DNA of 64,000 nt, taken from NCBI RefSeq assembly GCF_016920785.2, contig NW_024609846.1:92026888-92090887 (forward strand). Direction: 5' to 3'. Of the stretch, positions 11,401 to 23,400 are shown in pieces. Both the position numbers and the translations under genes were made by a program. The stretch's first letter is position 1. The number at the start of each line of letters is the position of its first letter. The stretch comes from Ixodes scapularis. Lineage: Eukaryota; Arthropoda; Arachnida; Ixodida; Ixodidae. The notes beneath the pieces are model-generated. The model searched no databases and had not been told where the DNA came from. It saw nothing but the letters and a program-made list of their open reading frames with translations.

Positions 11401-14400
11401 TACGTAAGACATATTGCAAGCAATGCGAAACGCGAAAGAAAAACAAATTAAGCTTTTCACGTACAACCAAAGCAAACTGCTTTTGTTTAGGCATTTACGT
11501 ATGCATCGCTAAAAAGTTGTTATTTAAACTGTACTTTAAAAGTTCAAATGTACAGTAATTCTTCGTTTCAGATTGTTATAAGTGACGAACAGATTGAAAG
11601 ATATCACTACAATGTTTAGGATACATGTAATAATAATCACATTTTTCAAGCTACAATAATTTAAATCGTATTAGCCTAATATAAAAAAAATTAATCGATT
11701 CAACTTAAAAAAAAGTATGATTTCTTTTTCTCCCTTCTCAGGGCACCTGTTACATTTACATAACGGAGCTTTAATTAAATTTGATCATTGTTTTTATATT
11801 ACTGGTATTTTATTCTTCACTAGAAACTGAGCTGCAATCCTTGAACATTTTTTCACATATGTATAGACGGTTTGCTTATCATTTTTGTTTGCGATCAAGA
11901 TAACGCGAATATTAAGATTCCTCTTAAATTTATGCACTAATTACGTTTCTATACGTTAATTGTAATAAATGTATTTACAAATAATGGCTCCGGGGTCCCA
12001 CCGGATATCGAGTTATTATCTCACGCCGATGTGTATTTGGTTTTGTCGTTTGACGTACTGTTCTATGATCTAGATCACGAATATGTTTCCACATACCAAT
12101 GAAAATTTGCGTTTTATTGTGTGATATAGAATAGAGCCGTAATAGTTCCATCCAATTCACCTCGCCATTAACAAGCAGTGCTTCATATTGGAAAATCGAG
12201 GCTTTTCAAAACACATATCAGACCCTATTTTCAAGTATATTCGAACAGGCATTTTTATCTCTCAATATGAAACATTATAATGATATATAGAACTTTAAGT
12301 AACCCTTCAAGAGTGTCTCGACGCCTCATGATATAGCTTAATATGTCATGCATTCCCAATACTTTTTGTTTGCGCATCTCACGCGCTCATTTTTTCTGCT
12401 TCTTTAGATTTTCACTGTGTGGGTTTCCCGTTCGGGGGTACCCCGCAGAAACACAGTAGGTTCCTTGGGTCCGGATAATGACTTGTTTTATTCACATATG
12501 CGTTACACATTTGCATGGGAGTTAAGAAAGTCCGAGATAACGGCGCCGTCTCTTATGACAGTATCACCACTCGGAGTCAGCGCTGCACTTTTATCTTTCG
12601 ATAAAAAAGCGCCACCTGTCGCACGGAAAAGCAACTTGCCTCAAGAGCCATCGTGAAGAGTACCGCGTCGCACGTGCTAGTCTGCGAACTTTTCAATGTT
12701 GCGATACGAATCACAATACGTTCATGTGTTCTTGTGTAAAGCCAGATGGAAAGTGGTTTGGTTGCCCGAATCAGTGAAGAAAATTTTTTTATCTTGTTCT
12801 GCCGTGTAAGTCAACCACCATGGACCTGGCTACTGCTCGTTCGACGTGGCCAGGCCGGCGTACCGCAAGGATAAGTGAGTCTCATACATTACCGATAGAA
12901 TATTATTATTCATGAAAAGTGTGCGGCTATTGGTTGTTGAACACGGCTTTATTTGTGTGCGAAGTTGCGTTCCTAGATGCGGAAGATAGGCAAAATTTTG
13001 TCCTCGTGTGCTCTCCGGCAGGTTTAAACAGCTGATTAATTAGAGCGTTGACAATGCTAGTACAATTGGAAGTGACAAATTCACAATGATTTTGCCGTTA
13101 ATTCACGTACCAGTTGTTTTCTGGAGATTGGGAATTTCTGAAACTACGTTCGACAAGACATGGAAAAATTATGCGGCCGTGAATACGACTTATTGAAGAA
13201 TATATTAAAATTAATTGCGCCCCGCGTGCTTGTCTGGAACGTTTAAAAGCTCATTAATTACAGCGGTTAGACTGATGAGTACAATTCAAAGGGACAATAT
13301 TGTCACGAATGGCAAATGAAGAAGCGACGAATAACTGCAAAACTGACTGTTTAAAGGGTGAACTTGTGCCCAGAATAGTATGGAAGAAGATAAGTGTCGG
13401 AGGCGTCGATGTCGGCGAAACAGCAGGATCGTGCGCTGGGGCAAGACTGACACCGTTTCGCCACGCGGAGCTCCCTATGTACACGCGTAGGCTTCTTGAA
13501 CAATCGGCGTTGACGGTTCGGTGTGTAGAACATTCGGAACTCAAATAAACAACAGAATTTACGAATACACCAAAGCGCGACATTTATACACAACAAAGAG
13601 GTGTGTCCGCTCCCAGGCGTAGAACCTCGGCCCTTTGCGTGGTACCCAAGCGCGATAAGCATTTTTTTTTTCATTTATTAGACACAATGTGCAGCATACA
13701 AATGCAGTGTCAATAGAAACACAAACCTCCCAAAGAACTCGTGGGTTAACTAAAAGTAATTCATATTTTCAAGCGATTAAAACAAGTGTGCCTAGTCAGG
13801 CGAAGTGTCGGGAGTCCTGCAGTAGACAGACTGGACCTGGGTCACCACATCAATAAAATAAATACGTGCCGGTTTTATGAGCAGATCTGCATGACGCGGT
13901 TCCATCCGGATTTTCTATAAGCTAAACAGACCCAAGACTATATACAGATTATAGGGGACCATGTTCCCTTCATCGACTTGAAGCAAACAAATTTGTTTCG
14001 TGGGTTATACCCAAGTCCTATTTCAGCATCCTCTGCAGTGTATCCCTAAGAAATACCACGTCCCAGCAATAAATGAAAATGTGCTCGATTGTTTCTGGCG
14101 ACACAGTAGACAATCAATTAATTAAGGAACAAATAACACCTTTATTGTTTTTTCAACCATGGTTCTACAGGGTAGGGAAATTGAGCCGTGGTCCAATCCT
14201 GATGGCGAGGGGGCATCTACGCCGGGCTGCCGCTGGTAGTGGGTTTCCCTTGCATTGTGGCTCGCTCCATGTTCGTCGTCACGGTGACAAACCCTTGAAC
14301 GGTCGTTGGTGGGTTGCATACAAGTCGACCGAAGATGCCGTCCTTCACGCCAAGCATCAGAATACGTAGCTTCTTTTCCTCGGTGGCCTGAGTGTCAGCG

Positions 14401-17400
14401 CAGGACGGACGTCTTCCCCGAAGCACGTGACAGTCTCATTAGGGCCCTGGGTACTCGACTTCAGCAGGTCTTCGCCACTCTCTCTTCGGTGTTGACTGGC
14501 CAACGTACGCCTCAGCTGCTTTTTGCAAAGGTTCCACCAAGTCAGGGAACCTTGGTGGTTTTCCTACAAGTACCTTGCAGTTCTTTCTAGTAATACATAG
14601 AGGTTCTGTATTCACTGCTCGTCACTCCATCCACTGTGGCGAGCCACGCGAACGTACTGTTTGATCCATTCTTCGACAGCCTCGTATATCTCGCCGAGAA
14701 AGGGAGTAGGTGTCCGCGGAGCGAGGGGCAGGACGACTACGGGTTGAATGGTCATCCTCAGGATTTTCTTTCGGTTCTCGGGCAAGAGACCGAATTCGGG
14801 GGGCTGACCTCTGCTACGACGGCTTGCTCGTGCGTCGGCGTCCTCATCGAAAAGTCTTCTTTCGCTGGGGAGCGGACTAAAACTAAAAGCCCTCGGAGGG
14901 GTACGCTGCCTGGGTTTTACCCCACAGATCCACCAGAATGTCACGAATGACAAATGATGAGGCGGCGAATAACTGAAGAAACTAAGCTTTTAATGGGGCG
15001 AATGTGGGCCCAAAACAAAATAAACGAAGGTTAGCGTCGCAGGCGTCGATGCCGGCGAAACAGCAGGATCGAGCGTTGGGGCGTGACCACGGTGTAAGAT
15101 AATACTCTTCAGGTGTGGACAGCGCGCTCCTCGCGACGTGCCGATAAAGTTCGCTTTCTAATCTCTCTCCTTTTCTCTTTCTCACCATGGTTTCAAGCGG
15201 CGTTGGCAGATAACTCGTCGACGCATGGGTCGGCGGGCCTCGTCTCCTGCGTTTTTCAATGGGAAACGCGTTTTTTTAAAAAGTTGTATTGTGCATGCGG
15301 TGCGTTCCTTATAACCCGGGACTTGTAGTATGTGTGTTGCTTAGGCATAGATTCGTCGCTTGTCTTAGTTTCGTGGCTCAACGGCAGCGAGGGAAGTTTT
15401 ATGAAAACATTAAAACAGGCATTTGGTGCGGTATTCAAACGAGCTAAGCGGCTATGTGTCGGCGCTTCCCTGGAATTTCATCCCTTTTTAGGTCTCAGGT
15501 TCGTGAGCATCAGACAGTAAACACCTAATGTTGTAATTTATATTTCCTTGGCAAAACATCGCGGGGACGACATCTCCACAGCAAAGCAACGCAAGCTCCG
15601 CGAAGTATCGTCCTTTCACAATCGTGTCGTTGGTGAAATGCTTGATGCAAACAAAATCTTTAGGGCCAAGCGGACGGTGCTTGCGAGGAGTTGCTTGAGC
15701 TTACGCTTCCAGACGTGTGGGGTCGGACGGGACCTTGAACAGACTGACCTTTTCTTTGCAACTAGGGTGACCTGAGATGCAGTTCAGGACGAAGTACCTC
15801 CGGCCCATTGTCACCGCTTTGAAGCCGCGCCAAACGCGTGTTCAAACGCCGCACACGGCTTCTTCAATCTTCATCTCATGTAGCGTACGGCGAAGGGAGT
15901 TCCAAATGTCTCCGTCGCAATTCGAAGGGGCTGAGAGGCGAAATCGCGGCACCAAGGTGTCATGGCAACGAGATAATTTTTTTCGCACTCACACAGTTTC
16001 GCCATTTGGCCGCCGGCGACACTGTCACCCGCTTGCACGGTGGCCGCGGAATGATGCAGCCTTTTGGATCCCCGTCGAACGAACGCTATCGGATTCCTCG
16101 CACCGCGCAATTAGCCCCGCCGTGTCCTCTCCTAAACAGTGTATCTTACACCGTGGGCGCGATTGACTTCGGTCCTCCACGCGGAGCTCCTTATGTACAC
16201 GCGTACTTCTGGAACTATTGGCGTAGAAATTCGGTGCGTAAAACATTCGGACCTCAAATAGGCAACATAATTCTCGAATACACAAAAACGCGACATTTAC
16301 AAAAATAACAAAACGGTGTATCTGTTTCTAGGTATCGAACGTCGGCCCGTTGCGTAGGGGCCAAGCACGATAACCATTCGGCCACGGGCGCGCTTTTTCT
16401 TTTCTTTATTGCAGAGGCAAAACATAAACAGTCAAAACGTTAAAAATGGTCTACAACCCTTTTTGTAGAGCACATTAAAAACCTCCCATCTTAGAGAGGC
16501 TCGCAAATGCCTAGCAAGTCGGGCCTCGGCTCACGGCTTGAAAGTACACTTTCCACTCGCGTAATGAGGCTGGAAAAGTAATACCTCACCTCTTTAGCAT
16601 TGGGGTCGGCATGGCGGACCGCCATGCGCGAGCTTCATATGCTACACAACCCAAGCAACATAATCAAATCAAAAGGAACGCCATTGTCATTCGTTAAGTT
16701 CCAGAAGCGAATGCCGGATGGGCTAATGTACACCTGTTTCTTCAGTGTGCATTGGAGGACGTCCCCCCCCCAAAAAAAAAACTGTATCCCAGCAAAAAAT
16801 AAAAACGTGCTCGATGGTTTCTAGTTGTTTATATACAAGACAGTAAAAAAACCATGGCACATAAACTCCCTTTTTCCTGAGCCATGCCTTAACGGGCAAA
16901 GTGTTGGTGTGCAATTTAAAAAAGAAAGATTTAACGGAGGGAGGGACGCACATCCCCTTGACCCGCTCTAAGAGATCATGGCCACCGGGACAAATGATGG
17001 CTCTATAAAGTGGTGTTGGGAACAAACTCATCACCAAGTCACGTGCTAGCGTCTTCTTGCTCGCAAAAGACAGGTAGTCTAAAGAAAAACGGGCAGATAA
17101 AAAATAAACTGCGTCAACAACCTCTTTCTGGTATCTAACGAGCCTCTTTGGCTCCCTGCCGTGTGACGAGACAAGGAATGACGGCAGCTGAGGGGGCGAA
17201 TTAGTTTGGATGAACGTGCGTAGATGAATGGGTGCTCTTGATCTCGTCGAAACATAAACCGAGAATCGAGTTGCTTAACGAACGAGGGAGAGAGTCCGAA
17301 GTCCCCGTTACGTACCCTTGGAAGAGGTTGTCTCATACGCTCCCAACTCGTTCCCCAAATGAACACAGCAAAAACGCGGTGAAATTTCTTCACATTGATG

Positions 17401-20400
17401 CGCGCACAATGTATGACTTGCAAAATATACCAAAGCATTGAGATTAGAAAAACATTACAAACAGTCGCTTTGGCAAAGATGGACAGATCACGCTGCCCCC
17501 AGCGGGAGGCGCGCCTGCCCAAGTCGGTGGTGACTGCCGACCAATAGGTTTTTGTTCTCTCTGTAACATTGTAGGGGCACTCCGAGGTATATGCAGGGCA
17601 CGCGATCCCTGCAGACCCCTTCAAAAACTGAAGGCGTTGTGACCCACGTACCGTGCCAAAACCCGCGACACTTACTCCAGTTTATTGCTGCACCGGTAGC
17701 CTCGCAAAAAGATTTTTCCAATAAAACTGCGGCGCTAGCACTTCGCTTGTCGCAGCAAAACACAACAATGTCGTCCGCATAGCTCATGACTTTGATATCA
17801 GCGTTTTCCAGCCGGAATCCCTGATACTGCTTACTATTAATAACACTTAAACAAAACAACTCTAAGTATACATTAAATAGTAAAGGCGACATAGGACATC
17901 CCTGTCGCACGGACGTTCTCACGTAGATCGGCTCTGTCAGTTTTTTATTGACAATAAGCCTCGTGGTGCAGTCTTGATAGGACCCCTATTCTGGCTCCTT
18001 CCAAAATGACTTGGCTCACATTTATATGGTGTACGACATCAAAAAGAACATCGTGCTTTACACGATCAAAAGTCTTGTCTAGGTCGATTTGGAGCACAGC
18101 AACTTTTCGCGCTCCACCGTCGCATGCCCCCAGAACACTACGAGCAACATGAACGTTTGTCAAAATCGATCTACCCTGTATGCCACAGGTTTGGTGGTCT
18201 CCAATAAGCTGACAAGCAACACTCTGGAGTCGTCGCGCTCGAATTTCAGCGAAAACCTTGTAATCTGCGTTGCACCGTGTTATTGGGTGGTACCCATTGA
18301 CTTGACACAATTTTCCGACGTCGTCACTGCTAGGAAGTAAAACAGTGAAAGTACACGCAAATGACGGAGGCAGTTCTTTCCGTTCGTACGCTGCTGAAAC
18401 AACTTGAAACAAAACGCTAGAGACTGCGCCCTTAAACTTCTTATAAAATTCAGTACATAACCCATCAGGTCCGGGAGCCTTTGAGTTTGGCATCTCATCT
18501 ATGGCCTTCTCGATCTCCTGAATGGTGATTGGCTGAGCAATACTTTCCTGGTCTTCTTCCGTTAGTTGCGGTAAGGACTCTAAAAGTTCCTTACACACGG
18601 GATCCCTCCTTCCGAGTTCTTGGCTTTCGAAGAGCCGCCTGTAATGCGTCACAAATGCCCTCTGGATAAAACTTGGGTTCGTGCTGATCACACCCTGATA
18701 CTCGATCTCCCCTGTTTTGTTCCGGAGAGCGTATCTCCTCCCGTTTGCTAACGCCCCTTTCGTCGGCTGCTCACCCATCAGGTGCCTTTCTGATCGAGCG
18801 CGGACTGACACTCCGTTCTTGTCAGTGCCTGTAAATCAGCATTTAAGTTGCGTTCGACCCGGCGCGCCTGGTATGCTAAAACAGACGACCTTTCGACCGC
18901 CAGCATCTTAACCTTCTGCTTAAAAGTCTCCCACTCATCAAAAATATCACCGCCCGCGTTTTTAAAATGCGATCCAAAAACTTCCTCCACCGCGCTCAGA
19001 AATATTTCGTCAGGAAAGTAGCTTTCAGTTTAGCTTCCACAGCCTCCAGTCGAACTTCGCCTTCAATGGCGCTTTTTCGCCAATCGACGTTGAAATGAAA
19101 CAATGGTCGGGAAAAAAAAAAAAAACTGGAGCGACACGATAACTCTTTAGCGTAGTTGCCACGGAGGCTGAAACGTAAATGCTATCTAAGCGCGCGTGCG
19201 ATGACGCCTGAAAATGCGTAAACCGTATCTCGCACGTATATCATTCTTCTCGGTTCCGGCGTCTAGCAGATCAAAATCTTCAATCAACTCGCCTAGCTCT
19301 GTGTCGCTCCTATCGCTGCGTTGTCTGCATGGCGTCCTATCTATTGGTTGAAATCGCCAAGCAGTACAATTGTCCTATCACATTCCAGGAAACGACGTAA
19401 GCCATAAAAAAAGGAAACCCAATCTTTCACCATACTGGGGGCATATATGCAGATAAGCCGCCAGTGAACTGCTGCAAATAAGAAATCACACAACATAAGA
19501 CCTTTTTCCATATCGGCGGTCACAGCTAATTCCGACAAAGGCAATGACTTCCTAATGAACAAAAAGCAGCCTGCTGAAACCCCGACAGCGTGGGTAACAC
19601 AAACTTCATACGTAAAAAGAAAACGCCTTAGCGCGCGAGCTACCTGTTCCTCTTTGTCAACAAAACCACGTGATGCCCTTCCACGTACCACCTGATATCT
19701 GCGCCGCTGCACACTCTGCCGGCAAGAGACGGAGTGATATACTCAGTTTACCCTGAAGTTGAGACTGCAGCCAATGCCACAAGTAGGGAGCACGAGGTCG
19801 CTACTTTACCCTTCCGAAGAGCGAGCGCTCGCGCTAGAAACGCACGTCTTAAAGCCAGAAGCGCGAGCTAGTCTCAGCCATAAACTCGAACTCAAACTCT
19901 TTATTTCTCTCCGTTTGGAAAGGGGAGACAGAGAAAAAAGAAACTCAGTTGGTGCTTGACGAGCCCCTGCCTACCCACAGCAGCGAAAGAGGACAGACAG
20001 CATGTACACACACACACATAATGTTTTTTTTTTCACCATCACACTTATAGCACAAAAATATACAAAATTAGATGGGGGAGGGGGAAGGGGGAGAAGTAAT
20101 TGATTTAGCAAAGTTTACAAATTCTAGGGGCACTCTCTCACAAACATGGAACGTACATTTTTTATGGTTTCATTCAAAACTTCTACATTCAACTCACTCA
20201 GGCGATTTAAAAAACGAGGTACTGCATATTTCAACGTCTGATTTCCGTAGTTCGTTCTGGAGTGCGGCACTAAGCATGCGTCTGCAGACCTAGTTTCATA
20301 GGTAACCATAGGTTTCATAGGTTGGAAATAGATATGAATATATTTTCTTTTTGGCAAAAAGATCTTTTCAATGCAAGAAAAAGTTTATAATAATACTGAT

Positions 20401-23400
20401 TAGGAATCTGTACAATATTCAATTTAATAAATGATGGACTAGTATGGCTATTATACTCATTATTACATACAATACGAACCGCTTTTTTGTGTAGAGTATG
20501 TATCAGCTGTATGCTTGTAGTGGTCGTATCCCCCCCCCCCCCCCCATACCAAGAAGCAGTAACTATATTTTGAGTAGAAGAGAGAAATATATATCAGAAG
20601 CATAACCGAAATTGGGATGATGTGGCGTTATTTGTACATAATACCTACAACTCTTGATAATTTTTGACATGTCTGTTTACAGTTTCGTCCCATGACATAA
20701 ATTGATTATATATAATTCCGAGAACTTTTACGCTTTCAACTATATCTATACAGTATGTTCCAAGAGAAAGAATGGACGTATAGAAACAGTTTGTATTTCG
20801 TGATATAAATAATACGGCTTTTGTCTTACTGCCATTTATTTTTAATGAGTTTGAGTTTGTCCAGGCATTTAAATTTTCCAAAAAATTATTTGCGGCACTT
20901 ATAATCTGATCAGTATCATCACCTGAAAAGAATATACTGGTACCATCAGCGTAAATAATGAGACTTACATTTTGATCAATATTTACGATGTCACTGATGT
21001 ATAGTTAAAAAGAAGTGGTCCCACAATTATCCCTTGCGGTACGCCGGCAGCCTGTTTCCTAAGATCCGATTGTTATTTACTTATTTCAACACACTGGTAC
21101 CGATAACTAAGATAACTTCTAATCATATCTAGAGCAACGCCACGAATGCCATAAATATGCAGCTTTTGAGGTAACGTGTCATGATTGATCCGGTCGAACG
21201 CCTTTGAAAAGTCTATGAATACTCCGAGTGTTAATAACTTTTTTTCACTATTGTTTAAAATAATTCTTTTTGTTTTAACAAGGCAAGTTCGGTAGAGAAA
21301 CCCCTCCTAAATCCGTATTGACAGGGCGTTAAAATAGAAAACTTTTTGCAGAAACTATACAGCCTGTGATGTATTATTTTGTCTAGAGCTTTTGAAAATA
21401 TCGGCAAGACAGAAATCGACTTAGAACGAAAGAAACACACAAGAGGACGAAACAGAGGACACCGTTTCGAGGTTGTTTTTATCTCCAGCTTTATATAGCA
21501 CAGATACCTTTGCTACCTGCATTTTTTGGAGAAAAGTTCCGTTCTCGATTGCTAGATTGTGTGTTAAACAAGGTTTAATTTGAAAATCATAGATATCGGA
21601 GCTTTTATTATTTTTAAGCTTTGGAAAACAGAAAATACTTCATATTCGTCAGTTGAAAACAGAAACATACTATGTGAAACCTTCTGGGCATACCTAACGG
21701 CATCCGCACAGTGTACACTCTGGAAAAGTGTAGCAAAATGATCGCTAAACTTTTTGCCCAAAGCAACCCCTTTTACAACGATACCTTCGATTTTTATTTC
21801 CGTTACTTTATCCGCATGCCACCCTTGTTTTATTAACTCATTTACTTTTTTCCATACTACCTCGGATCTCTTGTCATATTTAAATAAATTATTCAGATAC
21901 ACGCGTTGAGCCTGACTTAAAGTTTTTGTTAATTGATTTCTAAGTTTCTTAAATGCAACCAAGATGTTAACATCTTTAGTGTGCACGAATCTGTGGTAGA
22001 GATTATTTTTCTTATTTATCTTCGTTTTTTTTTTTATTTCGGGTGTAACCCAAGGTTTACGAGACTTTCGAAGAACCCTATGCAATTCATAAGGAAAGCA
22101 GCGATCATATATCATTTTAAACCATTCAAGAAAACAATTAGATGCTTCGTCAGCAGACACATAGCCTCCTATATGCTGACAAAGCCTGGCAGATCTCGAC
22201 GAGAAGTGGCCGCCGAAATGGAAAATGGGGAGCGACAGACAACCGATAAGAGGAAGGCCACGTGACTAGCGCCCCGCTGCGGTGAGACGCCGAAACATAC
22301 TTCTCCCGAGCGAACAAGTATGTTTCGGGTCCTCGCCGCTGTAAAAGCTGTATGCTGACGCCCAGGTTCACCGAGAAACGGCTCTTTGATGCTCTTTGCT
22401 ACCAGGTCCTCGCGCTCCAAATCTGCGACCAGCAGTCTATATGGTTCTGTCGTCGAACTGCCAGGCTTTGTGAGTATAGAGGAGGCTATGTCTCAGCTTA
22501 AAGGTAAACATGGTATAGGGAGCGCTCTGAGAGGGGGGGACGCCCTCGGGAAGAACCAGCCGATCGGACTATCGCACTTGCTTTCCACCACCCGATATTG
22601 CGCGCTCTGGAAAGAGCGCTCGAGAGCGCGCAGAAACAACCATGTGAAAGCAGGAACCGCCTGCTCCAACTTGGCAAAACATTGCCGAAACTGCGCCTGC
22701 AAGCCGCTCCTAAAAAGGTTGTTGTGATATATAGGTACAGGGACAAGCAAGCCCGTGTGATAGTTGACGCACGTAGAATAAAAACGGAGAGTTCACCCTT
22801 CGTGAGTCAGGCTTCTTGACATCGTTAGGTATTCAATATAAATAGCAAAATGAATATATACCAAAATAAAGTATTTATGAGATCGAAATTAATTAACGCT
22901 AGATGTATCTAAGGTCTTCAGGGAAATCGCTCATCGCTCGAAAAATTTTACAATGTGTGTATGAATATCTGTGTGTGCGCGCGCGGGCGTGTGTGCATGT
23001 ATGTGTGTGTGTGCGTTTGCGTGCGCACGAAAAGAAACGGATGTCCATAACTCCATGTGAACGTCTCCAACAGGAATCCTTGAAGGACTTAGTTCTAAAG
23101 AAGAAGATCAGACTCTTGAAGACAAGATTGGACTGGCATATAGGTCATGCATGCAGAATGGTACGTATGACTCCCAAGCACAAATCATGTTCCTTTATCA
23201 CAAGGAATGCTATATTGTGTCCTTTTTAACACTATTGGGAGCGTTCGATACTTAAATCGGGTTCTCCGCTCCGCGTTGGCAGCTAGCGGGCAGCGCCATC
23301 AACGACAGCAGTGAGTTTTAGTAGACCCTTTTCCCCCTCCGCTAAGCCGCTCCGCTACCCGGAACTCTACAGCCAAGGCCATCGGCACGCAGGCGCAGTG

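Noticed and set aside
15777..16308. Open frames of 129 and 156 codons
   Set aside because: They lie inside the DNA transposon inserted in the gypsy LTR and cross into the LTR; no transposase motifs are visible.
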